From: an uncultured Clostridia bacterium
GTDB lineage: Bacteria > Bacillota > Clostridia > Oscillospirales > Acutalibacteraceae
Assembly: GCA_946186665.1 (NCBI GenBank)
Contig: CAMHOE010000021.1
Coordinates: 1 to 41,949, forward strand
DNA length: 41,949 bases
Reading direction: 5' to 3'
A program made the position numbers and the translations under genes. Positions 32,868-41,949 of this stretch are shown here, one piece after another (within the stretch, counting starts at the first letter, position 1; each line of letters begins with the position of its first letter). Below the pieces are notes generated by a model. That model was not told the DNA's origin. It made no database searches and worked only from the letters and a program-made list of their open reading frames with translations.

Positions 32868-33632
32868 TTATGACTTAGAGAAGGTCATATACTCCTGACC
32901 AACTGCTATAAGCTGTCCGTTCTCATAATAAAAGTCCTGAGCGCTGCCGGATATTGTTATACTGATAACATCCTTGCCCTCTGCGTCTGCACCATAGACC
33001 CATTTACCGTCTTCGGTTTCGCTTGTCTGCTCCATTGCGGTAGCCTTTGCGCTTGCGGTACCGTCATCCTTAAGAGTCATTTCCATATCTACACTTCCAA
33101 GAGCGTCCATGTAGTAGTCTATTGTACTCTCAAGATCCTCGCCGCTGTACTCATCGCCGTACATAGCTCCGATCATCTGATTTACGTACTCTCTCATTGC
33201 ATCAATATCAATATTGAGCTTCCATGTACCTACAGCATCCGGAAGAAGGTCATCATATACTGTAGCGAGATTAGAGCTCTGGATACCGGATACCTCGTCA
33301 ACACTGATCTCAGTTGTGCTGGCGTCTCCGCTTTCATCCATTGACAAATCAGTTACAAAGACATCTGATTCATCGCCTGCATCAGCTGACACATCACCCT
33401 CTGTACTTTCTGCACTCTCTTCAGCAGCGGAGCTTTCCTCTGCGTCTGTGCTTTCTGTGCTTTCTGCGCTTTCATCAGCAGCAGAGCTTTCCTCTGTGGA
33501 AGCAGCTGAGCTTTCAGTACTTGCCTGATTCTGACCTGCGTTCTGTCCATTATTGCCAGCGCACGCAGAAGCACCGAGAACCATTGCACCTGCAAGAGCT
33601 GCTGTAAGCATTATTTTAAGATACTTTTTCAT
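32868..33632 (-). CDS. Secreted lipoprotein with acidic Ser/Ala/Glu repeat linker
   Basis: 254 residues from ATG 33632 (GGAG upstream). The signal peptide MKKYLKIMLTAALAGAMVLGASAC ends in a weak lipobox (ASAC). Residues ~30-95 are repeats of SSAADESAESTE type, a low-complexity acidic linker. The C-terminal ~125 residues (DAVGTWKLNIDIDAM... DGKWVYGADAEGKDVISITISG) have the GTW start and beta-strand pattern of lipocalin-like small domains. Function unknown. It is a single gene with its own terminator. Confidence 0.75.
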   Translation of the reverse strand: MKKYLKIMLTAALAGAMVLGASACAGNNGQNAGQNQASTESSAASTEESSAADESAESTESTDAEESSAAEESAESTEGDVSADAGDESDVFVTDLSMDESGDASTTEISVDEVSGIQSSNLATVYDDLLPDAVGTWKLNIDIDAMREYVNQMIGAMYGDEYSGEDLESTIDYYMDALGSVDMEMTLKDDGTASAKATAMEQTSETEDGKWVYGADAEGKDVISITISGSAQDFYYENGQLIAVGQEYMTFSKS

Positions 33633-33727
33633 TTGTCTATCTCCTTTACTTTTTAATAAGATATGACCTTTGCATATTGTAATTATATCAGCAAATATCC
33701 TGATTGTCAACGGTACTGCAAGGAAAA

Positions 33728-33795
33728 CAATTTTACAGTGGCAGTTACATGGGAAAAAGGGGCATTCCCCATACCCCTTTACTAAAACCGCTGAA
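33728..33795. repeat. Dispersed intergenic element, copy 2
   Basis: CAATTTTACAGTGGCAGTTACATGGGAAAA then CCCCATACCCCTTT and AAAACCGCTGA match the copy at 73-158. It lies just beyond the 3' end of mutL. Confidence 0.55.
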
Positions 33796-33824
33796 TATTT
33801 TCTTTTTATGATGAAAGCTTTAAA

Positions 33825-36008
33825 TCAGATACGCTTGAAGTTTTTCTCTATTTCGCTCTTCGACATGAAGAAGTATATCGGACGTCCGTGAGGACAATAT
33901 CTTACCTCAGGGTTTCTTTCAAGCTCCAGCGCAAGCTCGATAAGCTCTCTGGGGTCATTTTTATTGCCTGCCTTTATGGCAGCCCTGCAAGCCGTATTCT
34001 GATATATCCATTCCATCTTCTCTGATATAACAAGCTTCCTGTGAGTTTTGAGATATCGCGCTATTTCCAGAAACGCTTCCGTTATCTCTAACTTTTCAAG
34101 AAAAAGAGGTACACTGCGGATAAGTATTGTTCCGCTGCCGAACTCTTCTGTTTCAAAGCCCGCTTCTGAAAGCACATCCTTGCTTTCCATTACGGCAAGA
34201 CATTCGGCTTTGTCAAGAGTCACCGCTACAGGCTCCAGCAAAAGCTGAGGGTGTGAGCTTGTATGCTGACGCTTCAGTCTCTCATAGATAAGACGTTCGT
34301 GTGCTGCGTGCTTATCTATGAACATCAGCCTGTCCTCGCCATATTCGATAATGATATATGCCGAAAAGGCTTCACCGATATATTTCTGCCTTATCTCCCT
34401 CTTGTCCTGATCAACAATTGCTACACTATTTCCGCTCACAAATGGCGAAGAAGAATTATCTTTGTTTTCTATATTTTCAGTTTTGTCAGGAACTGCGGTA
34501 TTTATATCCGGAGTTTCCGGTGCAGCATCAGCCGGATGTGTTTCATCCATCCTGTTGTCAGGCTGAATAAGCACAGGCGATACGAGTCTTTTGGGTGCTT
34601 CATCTGTTTGTATGCTGACAGCACTGATATCAGCTGCCGGCTTTGCCGATATATCCTCTTCCCCCTGCTTTGCGGTTAAAGCATCATCATTTGCGGCAGT
34701 ATCGGATACTTCCCGTGTTTTGACAAGAGTTGGCATACTGCTGCGTTCTGAATGATATTGTGAAAGGTCTATTTTTCTGATTTTCACATTGTCGCCGTAA
34801 TATGCACGGGCAGCGCTTACAGGGTCATTGACTGTCACAGCCCCGAAATCAGCAGCCTTCGGCATATACACCTCCGGCTCCTGCGGTGAATTATTTACAC
34901 TGCTTGATTTTGCGCTGTATGAAAATCCTAACTGTACGCCCTTATCCGCTGTGGGGCCCATCACCTTCGGGTCTGTGGGGAGCTTTTCAGGGGATATCTC
35001 TGCGCCGCTGCGGGTATCATAAGCCGACAATGCAGTCTTTACCCCGTAGTATACGCACTCATATACCGGACGTTCATTTGTAAAGCGTATTTCAAGCTTT
35101 GCAGGATGTACGTTCACATCAAGCGTCGAGCAATTCATCTCAAGCTTCAGGACACAGGCAGGATATTTTCCCACCATGATAAAGCCCTTATATGCCTGCT
35201 CCAATGCAGCCATTGCAGTATTGGTCTTTACATATCTGCCGTTGACAAAAAACATCTGCATTGCACGGCTGGCACGGTTGGCGCTTACAGGCTTGCTCAC
35301 AAATCCGCTGAGCTTTACACCCTGATATTCATAGGAAACGGGTATCAGGGATGTTGAAAACTGCTTGCCGAACACCTGATATATCGCTGTTTCAAGACTG
35401 TCGTTGCCCATAGTTTTCATGACCTGACGTCCGTCACGGATAAACGTGAAGCTTATTTCCGGATGTGACAGGGCAATCCTGTCCATCAGGGTAGAAACAT
35501 TGTTGGACTCAGCCACATCCTTTTTCAGGAACTTCATTCTTGCAGGAACATTGTAAAACAAGTCACGTACAATAAAAGTCGTTCCCTGCGGACAGCCTGC
35601 CTGTGAAAACTCTGTTTCCTCGCCGCCTTCAAGCTTATAGAGAGTACCGTCAGTCTCATGTATGCTTTTTGTGATAAGCTCCACTCTGGACACCGCACAA
35701 ATGGAAGCTAAAGCCTCACCTCTGAAGCCAAGAGTCGAAATACTGTCCAGATCATCCTGCTGAGCTATCTTGCTTGTTGCATGACGCAGGAAAGCGTTTC
35801 TCACGTCCTCCTGTTCAATGCCCTTTCCGTTATCGGACACTCTCATATAGGTAACTCCGCCGTTCTTTATCTCAACAGTTATGGCTGTTGCCTTTGCATC
35901 TATTGAATTTTCCACCAGCTCCTTGATAACAGAGGACGGGCGTTCTATCACCTCGCCTGCCGCTATCAGTTCTGCTACTTTTTTATCAAGTACATTTATC
36001 TCCGCCAT
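33825..36008 (-). CDS. mutL: DNA mismatch repair protein MutL
   Basis: 727 residues from ATG 36008, preceded by GGAGGTAATT. The GHKL ATPase motifs ELVENSIDAKAT, VSDNGKGI and STLGFRGEAL are present in the first 100 residues. Residues ~310-520 form a long variable Ser/Pro/Asp-rich linker. The C-terminal domain carries DKHAAHERLIYE (DQHAxxE endonuclease motif with Gln replaced by Lys), ACRAAIKAG and CPHGRPIYF. It is a nicking-type MutL for mismatch repair. The gene starts 28 nt downstream of mutS. Confidence 0.95.
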   Translation of the reverse strand: MAEINVLDKKVAELIAAGEVIERPSSVIKELVENSIDAKATAITVEIKNGGVTYMRVSDNGKGIEQEDVRNAFLRHATSKIAQQDDLDSISTLGFRGEALASICAVSRVELITKSIHETDGTLYKLEGGEETEFSQAGCPQGTTFIVRDLFYNVPARMKFLKKDVAESNNVSTLMDRIALSHPEISFTFIRDGRQVMKTMGNDSLETAIYQVFGKQFSTSLIPVSYEYQGVKLSGFVSKPVSANRASRAMQMFFVNGRYVKTNTAMAALEQAYKGFIMVGKYPACVLKLEMNCSTLDVNVHPAKLEIRFTNERPVYECVYYGVKTALSAYDTRSGAEISPEKLPTDPKVMGPTADKGVQLGFSYSAKSSSVNNSPQEPEVYMPKAADFGAVTVNDPVSAARAYYGDNVKIRKIDLSQYHSERSSMPTLVKTREVSDTAANDDALTAKQGEEDISAKPAADISAVSIQTDEAPKRLVSPVLIQPDNRMDETHPADAAPETPDINTAVPDKTENIENKDNSSSPFVSGNSVAIVDQDKREIRQKYIGEAFSAYIIIEYGEDRLMFIDKHAAHERLIYERLKRQHTSSHPQLLLEPVAVTLDKAECLAVMESKDVLSEAGFETEEFGSGTILIRSVPLFLEKLEITEAFLEIARYLKTHRKLVISEKMEWIYQNTACRAAIKAGNKNDPRELIELALELERNPEVRYCPHGRPIYFFMSKSEIEKNFKRI

Positions 36009-36036
36009 AATTACCTCCGTAAAAGCGAAGCTGTCT

Positions 36037-38637
36037 CTACCTCTTTGAAAGCTTGATAAGCTCAAAGAGAATATTCATACTTTCCATAGGCGTCAGCTTG
36101 TTTATGTCTATGGAGTTCAGACGCTTTTCAACTTCCGTTTCCTCAGGTGTCAGGGTCAGCTGGGCTTCATCCTGCTGCTTCTTTGCTTTTTTCTTTGGTT
36201 TGGTGTCAGTGCTTTCAAGCTCGGAAAGAATTTTCTTAGCCCTTGTTATGACGCTCTCCGGCAGACCTGCAAGCTTTGCCACCTCTACGCCGTAGCTTTC
36301 ATCAGCAGCTCCGGGTATTATCCTTCGCAGGAATGTGATGTCGTCCCCACGCTTTATGGCAGCAATGTTATAATTCTTTACGCCCTTGACGGTGTTTTCA
36401 AGAACAGTCAGCTCGTGATAATGTGTGGCAAACAACGTCTTTGCACCAAGCGTCTTTTTATCCGCTGCATATTCAAGAACGGCTCTTGCAATGCTCATGC
36501 CGTCAAAGGTCGAGGTTCCTCTGCCTATCTCATCGAGTATGAGCAGACTGCTGCTTGTGGCATTTCTGAGAATATAAGCTACCTCGTTCATCTCCACCAT
36601 AAATGTAGACTGTCCGGTTGAAAGGTCATCGGATGCTCCTATCCTTGTAAACACACTGTCAACTATGGATATTTCAGCCGACTTTGCCGGAACATAGGAA
36701 CCTATCTGAGCCATGATGACAATGAGCGCAATCTGACGCATGAAAGTGGACTTGCCTGCCATATTGGGACCTGTGATTATTGCCACTCTGTTTTCACCTG
36801 TATCGAGAACAGCGTCATTGGGTACAAAAGCGCAGGCATCAATAAGCTTCTCCACCACCGGATGACGGCTCTCTGTCAGCTTTATCCTGCCGTTATCCGT
36901 GATAGTCGGACAGCAATAGCAGTTGTCAAAAGCCACCTGCGCAAGGGAAGCTGTAACATCTATCAGGGCTATTGCGCCGGCAGTACGTGTAATGCGGTCA
37001 AGGGAAGCAGAAACGGTCAGACGGATATTTTCAAGAATGGAATATTCAAGCTCACAGCTCCTGTCCTTTGCACTGAGTATTCTCTGCTCCAGCTCCTTCA
37101 GCTCCTGAGTGATAAACCTTTCACCGCCCACAAGAGTCTGTTTCCTTATATAGCTTTCCGGCACCATATTCTTGTATGAATTTGACACCTCTATGTAGTA
37201 GCCGAAAACTCTGTTGTAGCCTATTTTCAGCTTGGGTATTCCTGTTTTTTCACGCTCACGGGCTTCTATTTTTGCCATAACGGAAGAGCTGTTATTCATA
37301 TCGTATCTTAACTCATCAAGCTCCTTGTTATAGCCCTCCTTTATCATACCGCCCTCTCTTACGCTGAAAGGCGGCTCCTCAACAATTGCATCATCAATAA
37401 GTTTGCAGATATCCGTAAGAAGGTCAATGTCCTCGTATGCAGAGACCATGAGTCCGCTTTTGCTTTCACAGATACAGCTTTTTATGTCCGGAATTTTTTT
37501 CAGTGCCGAACATATTGATCTCAGCTCCCTTGCGTTTGCAGAGCCGTACACTACTCTTGTCATGGAACGCTGAATATCCGTCACACCCACAAGCGCATCC
37601 CTGAGGTCCATCCGCATCATAACATTATCATACAGCTCTGTCACGGCGTTCTGACGTCTTATTATAGCCGCCATATTTACAAGCGGCTTTTCTATGTAGC
37701 TCTTCATAAGACGCTTGCCCATAGCAGTCTTTGTCTTGTCAAGAACAGACAGCAGGCAGGCATTTTTGTTCTTACTGTTGAGCGGCTCAGTCAGTTCAAG
37801 ATTTCGCCTTGTATTATAGTCGAGCCGGACGAACTGCTCTTCCTTGTAAAGCTCTAATTTCGAGATACGCTCCAGACCGTTTATCTGTGTTTTTCTGAGA
37901 TAAGCTATAAGCGCTCCCAATGCAGAAACAGTCTGCTCCATATCCACAAGACCAAGCTCCTGCAAGCTCTCCTTCCCGAAATGTGAAAGAATAGTCTCTT
38001 CCGCATCCGCATAGGAAAAATCCTCATCATCAAGCATACTTACACTTGCGCTGAGCTTGTCCTTGATAAACACTCCAAGAGACTTGAAGCCCACAGCTTC
38101 ACCGCCGATAAGTATTTCAGAGGGCTTGTATTTCAGAAGCTCGTTTTTTATCTCGCCTTCCTGAGACTCCCCGTCTAAAACAGTGGCATAAAGCTCACCG
38201 GTTGAAATATCACAAAAGGAAAGTCCCGTTTTATTTTTCTGCACAAAGACGGTACAAATGAAGTTGTTGCTGCTGTCATCAAGCATTACGGACTCCATCA
38301 CAGTTCCGGGCGTGACTACACGGATGATCTCACGCTTTACAAGACCCTTTGCCTTTGCAGGGTCCTCTGTCTGTTCGCAAATACCCACCTTATAGCCTTT
38401 TGCAACAAGTCTTGCTATATATCCCTCTGCACTGTGAAACGGCACTCCGCACATGGGTGCACGCTCAGGCAAGCCGCAGTCCTTTCCTGTCAGGGTCAGC
38501 TCCAGCTCCTTCGACGCTAACTTTGCATCATCAAAGAACATCTCATAAAAATCCCCGACTCTGAAAAAGACAATTGTATCCTTATTTTTTTCTTTAACAT
38601 CCAAATACTGCTGCATCAGCGGCGACAGACCCGGCAT
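36037..38637 (-). CDS. mutS: DNA mismatch recognition protein MutS
   Basis: 866 residues. The N-terminal VFFRVGDFYEMFFDDA includes the mismatch-binding Phe-Tyr-Glu. The C-terminal ATPase has GPNMAGKSTFMRQ (Walker A), LLILDEIGRGTSTFDG (Walker B) and FATHYHELT. The start at ATG 38637 lies behind GGGGGG. MutS finds mismatches and recruits MutL, encoded next. A Lys-rich linker (TDTKPKKKAKKQ) precedes the C-terminal helices. Confidence 0.96.
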   Translation of the reverse strand: MPGLSPLMQQYLDVKEKNKDTIVFFRVGDFYEMFFDDAKLASKELELTLTGKDCGLPERAPMCGVPFHSAEGYIARLVAKGYKVGICEQTEDPAKAKGLVKREIIRVVTPGTVMESVMLDDSSNNFICTVFVQKNKTGLSFCDISTGELYATVLDGESQEGEIKNELLKYKPSEILIGGEAVGFKSLGVFIKDKLSASVSMLDDEDFSYADAEETILSHFGKESLQELGLVDMEQTVSALGALIAYLRKTQINGLERISKLELYKEEQFVRLDYNTRRNLELTEPLNSKNKNACLLSVLDKTKTAMGKRLMKSYIEKPLVNMAAIIRRQNAVTELYDNVMMRMDLRDALVGVTDIQRSMTRVVYGSANARELRSICSALKKIPDIKSCICESKSGLMVSAYEDIDLLTDICKLIDDAIVEEPPFSVREGGMIKEGYNKELDELRYDMNNSSSVMAKIEAREREKTGIPKLKIGYNRVFGYYIEVSNSYKNMVPESYIRKQTLVGGERFITQELKELEQRILSAKDRSCELEYSILENIRLTVSASLDRITRTAGAIALIDVTASLAQVAFDNCYCCPTITDNGRIKLTESRHPVVEKLIDACAFVPNDAVLDTGENRVAIITGPNMAGKSTFMRQIALIVIMAQIGSYVPAKSAEISIVDSVFTRIGASDDLSTGQSTFMVEMNEVAYILRNATSSSLLILDEIGRGTSTFDGMSIARAVLEYAADKKTLGAKTLFATHYHELTVLENTVKGVKNYNIAAIKRGDDITFLRRIIPGAADESYGVEVAKLAGLPESVITRAKKILSELESTDTKPKKKAKKQQDEAQLTLTPEETEVEKRLNSIDINKLTPMESMNILFELIKLSKR

Positions 38638-38721
38638 CCAACTACCCCCCAAAATTTAGAATGTGGAATGTGGAAAGTGGAAAGTGGAATTACTATCCAC
38701 TAACCACTAACCACCAAATAA

Positions 38722-39147
38722 TCAGCCGCAGCCGCCGCAGGTCGCGCAGCTGCCGGTGCAGGATGCTGAGTAATCAGCCGTCTGCGGATCCTCGCCCTCG
38801 AAGGACTTCTGTATTATCGCGCTTATGCGGTTCATAATGATGTCGTATTCGTCCTTTGCTTCATTGTAATTTATCATGCTCTGATTTGACATGATCTCGC
38901 CGTAGGCTCTGCGCATCTCTCTGCTTATTCTTTCCACTTCATCCTTGCTGCGCTCCTCTTCCGGCTTTGAGGACATTTCAGAAAGCTCTGTTCTCTTTGC
39001 GTCAAAAACGCCGATAAGCTTTTGCAGCTCCTCATCCTCGTCTGCGTGCTGCTTAGCTATCTGATATTTCAGATAAGAGTCCTCCTGCTGTATTTTCTTT
39101 CCAAGCTCTCTTGTAAGAGCGATAACATCCATATCCTTTATTTCCAT
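38722..39147 (-). CDS. YlbF/YmcA-family regulator with C-terminal cysteines
   Basis: 141 residues from ATG 39147 (AAAGGAG upstream). The helical body (DVIALTRELGKKIQQEDSYLKYQIAKQHADEDEELQKLIGVFDAKRTEL) is the YlbF/YmcA family fold. In Bacillus these proteins act with YaaT in RNA processing with RNase Y and carry iron-sulfur clusters. The C-terminus ends CTGSCATCGGCG, four cysteines that could bind a cluster. It lies between miaB and mutS, a common order in clostridia. Confidence 0.8.
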   Translation of the reverse strand: MEIKDMDVIALTRELGKKIQQEDSYLKYQIAKQHADEDEELQKLIGVFDAKRTELSEMSSKPEEERSKDEVERISREMRRAYGEIMSNQSMINYNEAKDEYDIIMNRISAIIQKSFEGEDPQTADYSASCTGSCATCGGCG

Positions 39148-39218
39148 TGTAATTTCTCCTTTATAATTTATATTTATATTAAAAAACTGATGATCACTCA
39201 AGACCTCACTATTATAAT

Positions 39219-39414
39219 CGTTTTTGCTTTAGCAAAAACGTACACTCATTCCACTTTCCAAATTCCACATTCCACATTAAAACTAAAGACGTGAACGAAA
39301 ATAGCCAAAGTGCTCCCTATGGAGCACGACGCGGACGGTTCTATTAGAAGTAAATGCGTTCTAAGTCGTCCAGTGCGGTCACGCACAGCACGACGCGGAC
39401 GATTCAGACAAGTG
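39219..39414. repeat. Intergenic repeats between ylbF-like gene and miaB
   Basis: A hairpin CGTTTTTGC-ttta-GCAAAAACG (39219-39240), microsatellite-like TTCCACTTTCCA/TTCCACATTCCACATT, then two partial copies of the block GAGCACGACGCGGACG...AAGTCGTCCAGTGCGGTCACGCAC known from 7856-8267. The inner hairpin here is GTGCTCC-ctat-GGAGCAC, one pair longer than in the tandem block. Confidence 0.7.
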
Positions 39415-40845
39415 TCACTGCGTTGTTAAGTCGTCCAGCGGGGTCACCCGCCCTTTGAGGATGAAGTTTCTTGCTTGTGTTATTTCTGCGATGCGGAAGG
39501 AACCGATAAGCTCCGGTCCGCCCTCCACTTCAACTACAACGCCGTTATGCGTCCTTGCGTTGAGAACGCCCTCTCTCGCCTGTTCCTCAATAAGTACCCG
39601 ATATGTATTGCCGACCATCGAAGCTGTTCGCTTGGCGGCTATCTGCTCCTGAGTTTTCAGCAGCTCTCCCATCCAACGGGCTTTCTCTTCATGGGTAACA
39701 GGGTCCGGCAGCTTTGCGGCAGGCGTGCCTACCCTCTTTGAGTATATGAAGGTAAACAGTGAAGTGAACTCCACTTTTTTTATAAGCTCAAGAGTCTGCC
39801 TGAAATCCTCGTATGTTTCTCCGGGGAAACCCACTATGACATCACTGGTCAGGGAAAGGTCGGGTATCCTGCTTTTTGCGTAGTCAACTATCTCCAGATA
39901 TTTTTCGACAGTATAACGTCTGTTCATAGCTTTTAGTATGCGGTCACTTCCGCACTGGAACGGAAGATGAAGGTGCGGTGAGATCTTCGGGTTTTCAGCT
40001 ATAACGTCAATAAGCTCCTTGGAAGCGTCCTTCGGGTGTGAGGTCATGAAGCTGAGCCAGAAGTCGCCTTCAAGCTCGCCGATACTTCTGAGCAGCTCCG
40101 GAAAGTTTGTCTTTTCTTCAAGCCCCTTGCCGTAGGAATTGACATTCTGTCCCAGAAGCGTTATCTCCTTGTAGCCGGCTTCCACCATTTTCCTTGCTTC
40201 TTCTATGACGATATCAGACCTGCGGCTGCGTTCCCTGCCTCTTACATGGGGAACGATACAGTATGTGCAGAAGTTATCACATCCGTACATTATGGGGAGC
40301 CAGCCCTTGAAGCTGCCGTCACGATGGATAGGAAGTCCTTCGTATATCAAGCCGTCATCTGTACCGCGTTCAACATGGCGTTTGCCGGTGGTAACAGCGT
40401 TATAGATAAGCTCAGGAAACTGATGTATAACATGGGTACCGAACACCAGACCAACATAGGGAAAGCTTTTGTATATCTTCTGTGCAATATGCTCCTGCTC
40501 CATCATGCAGCCGCAAAGACAGATAAGCAGAGAGGGTTTCTTTTTTTTCAGTGCCTTGAGTGCGCCTACGTTTCCGAAAACCCTGTCCTCTGCGTGTTCT
40601 CTGACCGCACAGGTGTTGAAGATTATTATGTCAGCTTCCTCTTTATCCTCTGTAAGAGCGCAGCCCATAGCTTCAAGCATACCCTTAAGCTTCTCACTGT
40701 CTGCCACATTCTGCTGACAGCCGTAGGTATGTACAAAGGCTCTGGGCTGTCTGTTATTATAGCGGATATACAGGATATCTCTCAGCAGCTCTGTATACTC
40801 CTCCTGCTTTTCAAGAGATGAAGAAAGTTTTATCTTCTCAGACAA
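39415..40845 (-). CDS. miaB: tRNA-2-methylthio-N6-dimethylallyladenosine synthase
   Basis: 476 residues. Three N-terminal cluster cysteines lie in TYGCQQN, FNTCAVRE and CLCGCM. The radical SAM motif CDNFCTYC is near residue 190, followed by RGRERSR and ITLLGQNVNSYG, and a TRAM-like domain at the C-terminus. It adds a methylthio group to i6A37 of tRNAs. I choose TTG 40845 because GGAGG lies 8 nt upstream; the more upstream TTG at 40860 is part of the ribosome site itself. Confidence 0.93.
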   Translation of the reverse strand: MSEKIKLSSSLEKQEEYTELLRDILYIRYNNRQPRAFVHTYGCQQNVADSEKLKGMLEAMGCALTEDKEEADIIIFNTCAVREHAEDRVFGNVGALKALKKKKPSLLICLCGCMMEQEHIAQKIYKSFPYVGLVFGTHVIHQFPELIYNAVTTGKRHVERGTDDGLIYEGLPIHRDGSFKGWLPIMYGCDNFCTYCIVPHVRGRERSRRSDIVIEEARKMVEAGYKEITLLGQNVNSYGKGLEEKTNFPELLRSIGELEGDFWLSFMTSHPKDASKELIDVIAENPKISPHLHLPFQCGSDRILKAMNRRYTVEKYLEIVDYAKSRIPDLSLTSDVIVGFPGETYEDFRQTLELIKKVEFTSLFTFIYSKRVGTPAAKLPDPVTHEEKARWMGELLKTQEQIAAKRTASMVGNTYRVLIEEQAREGVLNARTHNGVVVEVEGGPELIGSFRIAEITQARNFILKGRVTPLDDLTTQ

Positions 40846-41220
40846 GGTCCATACCTCCAATAATCAAAGTATCTTCTTTCACGACTTACATCATAACATA
40901 TTTTCACTGATTATTCAACAGTTGTAATTGTGATATTATTCATCACTGCATCCTTATTCTCCGTCTAAGAGTTCTGAAAGTATTTCACAGTTTGACTATT
41001 ACACTTTATTTGTTTTATATTTTATCTTTATTTATTATAATAAATAATAATAACTTAAAATTTCGATTTTCAGCCCGTTTATTAACTATTGCTTATCAAA
41101 ATCATCATTTATTTTTTGTTGCTTTTGCATAGTATATTAGTGAATATTTATCTATTATAACAATAATTCACCGCTTAGAGATATCAATTGTGAACACTTT
41201 GTGAATATTTTATAAAACCC
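40846..41220. other. AT-rich intergenic region, no gene
   Basis: About 370 bp of AT-rich DNA with homopolymer-like stretches (TTTATTATAATAAATAATAATAA). I see no reading frame, RNA-like structure or repeat family member. It separates two divergently read genes. Confidence 0.6.
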
Positions 41221-41249
41221 TCGACAAATCAAAAAAAGTGATGTATAAT
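41221..41249 (+). promoter_or_regulatory. Promoter of the XRE regulator
   Basis: TCGACA, 17 bp, TATAAT. Downstream, TGTGC-atatac-GCACA (41268-41283) is a possible autoregulatory operator between promoter and start codon. Confidence 0.6.
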
Positions 41250-41311
41250 GAAAGGGTCAGTTACAGGTGTGCATATACGCACATGACGTATTAAAGAAAG
41301 GAAGATATCCG

Positions 41312-41713
41312 ATGAACAGTATGATTTCTTATTGGCTCAAGTACTACAGACATGAAAACGGACTTACCCAGCAGCAGGTAGCAGACAGACTGAAAATCGA
41401 ACGCTCCACCTACACTTACTATGAAACAGGCAAGACTAAACCCGATATCAACACACTTATCAAAATCGCTAAGGTATTCAACGTGAACTACACAAAGCTC
41501 CTTGAGGGTATTGAGGAAGAGCTTGAAGAAGCTGTTGCAGATATACATTCCGGCGCTCCCACAGATGAGGACAATCAGAAGTACCGCACACACGCTACTA
41601 CAAAGTATGAAGTAGAGCTTCTGTTCGTGGTTCGTAATCTTACTCCAAAGCAGAGAAAAGAAGTAATGAATCTTGCTAAGAAGCTTGTTAACGAGACTGA
41701 ATCTGGCAAGTAA
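41312..41713 (+). CDS. XRE-family helix-turn-helix regulator
   Basis: 133 residues from ATG 41312, with AAAGGAAG upstream. The N-terminal helix-turn-helix reads LTQQQVADRLKIERSTYTYYETGKTKPDINTLIKIAKVFNVNYTKLL. The C-terminal half is acidic, then helical (YEVELLFVVRNLTPKQRKEVMNLAKKLVNE), a possible dimerisation segment. It is probably a transcription repressor and may bind the inverted repeat in its own leader. It stands alone with its own promoter and terminator. Confidence 0.85.
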   Translation: MNSMISYWLKYYRHENGLTQQQVADRLKIERSTYTYYETGKTKPDINTLIKIAKVFNVNYTKLLEGIEEELEEAVADIHSGAPTDEDNQKYRTHATTKYEVELLFVVRNLTPKQRKEVMNLAKKLVNETESGK

Positions 41714-41748
41714 TATCCTCAGGAATATCGCTGGTATTATAAAGCTCA

Positions 41749-41777
41749 GGGACAGCATTTGTTTGCTGTCCCTTTTT
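41749..41777 (+). terminator. Terminator of the XRE regulator
   Basis: GGGACAGC-atttgttt-GCTGTCCC followed by TTTTT. The remaining ~170 bp to the window end show no gene. Confidence 0.9.
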
Positions 41778-41949
41778 CTGTCAGCTAAGAGACGGTATTA
41801 TCTGTCGTATGTCATAAAGCATATGCGTATTAAATATAGTTTTGTTTACGATATTTGTGTTTTGTGAAATTCATTATACTTTCTGGGGGCAAAACAAAAG
41901 GGGCAAAAATTTCAAAAGTCATAAATAGTGTCTGCTCAATGATCAAGCA

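Noticed and set aside
33214-33607. Frames opposite the Ser/Ala/Glu repeats of the lipoprotein
   Set aside because: Low-complexity repeat DNA is open in several frames; the lipoprotein frame has the signal peptide and ribosome site.
40846-41220. Possible small RNA or riboswitch in the long AT-rich gap
   Set aside because: No stable GC-containing hairpin, terminator or conserved motif could be seen.

Overview
The window looks like chromosome from a low-GC Gram-positive gut Firmicute, most likely Oscillospiraceae/Ruminococcus-like. The reasons are strong AGGAGG-type ribosome sites, some TTG starts, a miaB-ylbF-mutS-mutL gene run, a galactofuranose glycan locus with GlfT2-like transferases, and a Tn1549-type conjugative-element backbone. 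The genus is an inference. I saw no tRNA, rRNA or CRISPR array.

Region by region: (1) 0.4-7.5 kb is a leftward cell-surface glycan operon: a GlfT2-like galactofuranosyltransferase, a giant pyruvyltransferase / iron-sulfur / pyruvyltransferase / ILEI-like fusion protein, and a left-handed beta-helix acyltransferase. (2) 7.5-8.35 kb is noncoding, with a 207-bp tandem repeat. (3) 8.36-9.7 kb is an Orn/Lys/Arg decarboxylase-family gene. (4) 9.80-25.96 kb is a decayed integrative element bounded by a 12-bp direct repeat and inserted between the divergent promoters of the decarboxylase and folC. (5) 26.0-28.8 kb holds folC, a YbjN-like gene and a PdaA-like deacetylase. (6) 28.9-32.8 kb is a second glycan operon: a DUF4422 protein, UDP-galactopyranose mutase and a second GlfT2-like enzyme. 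(7) 32.9-33.6 kb is a lipoprotein. (8) 33.8-40.8 kb holds mutL, mutS, a YlbF-family gene and miaB, read leftward. (9) 41.3 kb is an XRE regulator.

The mobile element has a TndX-like large serine recombinase, a small sigma-like factor, an oriT-like nested palindrome, mobC, a truncated relaxase, a ParB-like protein, RepA, PcfB, a VirD4 coupling protein and Maff2. A deletion joins the middle of a VirB6-like gene to the middle of a helicase/methylase gene, so most of the transfer apparatus is gone and self-transfer is unlikely. The recombinase remains intact.

The most interesting part is the element's cargo at about 15.6-19.5 kb. Five near-identical leftward promoters (TTGNTT, exactly 17 bp, TATAAT, with a conserved spacer) each drive a short, terminator-ended, apparently noncoding RNA. 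The first RNA carries three 41-nt repeats, ends in a terminator and precedes a ToxN/AbiQ endoribonuclease: a type III toxin-antitoxin system. The fourth RNA also ends in a terminator immediately before a toxin-like gene, but that gene is a PBECR4-like putative nuclease rather than ToxN. The fifth RNA is a diverged copy of the fourth with a compensatory base-pair change. The second RNA has two 35-nt repeats but no toxin, and the third is a single-copy structured RNA without a toxin. Both toxin-like proteins end in the same basic tail, encoded in a roughly 385-bp imperfect direct repeat. I read this as a multi-module island of RNA-antagonised toxins with orphan antitoxin-like RNAs, including a candidate new RNA-antitoxin/PBECR4 pairing. 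Promoters, terminators, repeats and covariation are visible in the sequence; toxin neutralisation by the RNAs is inference.
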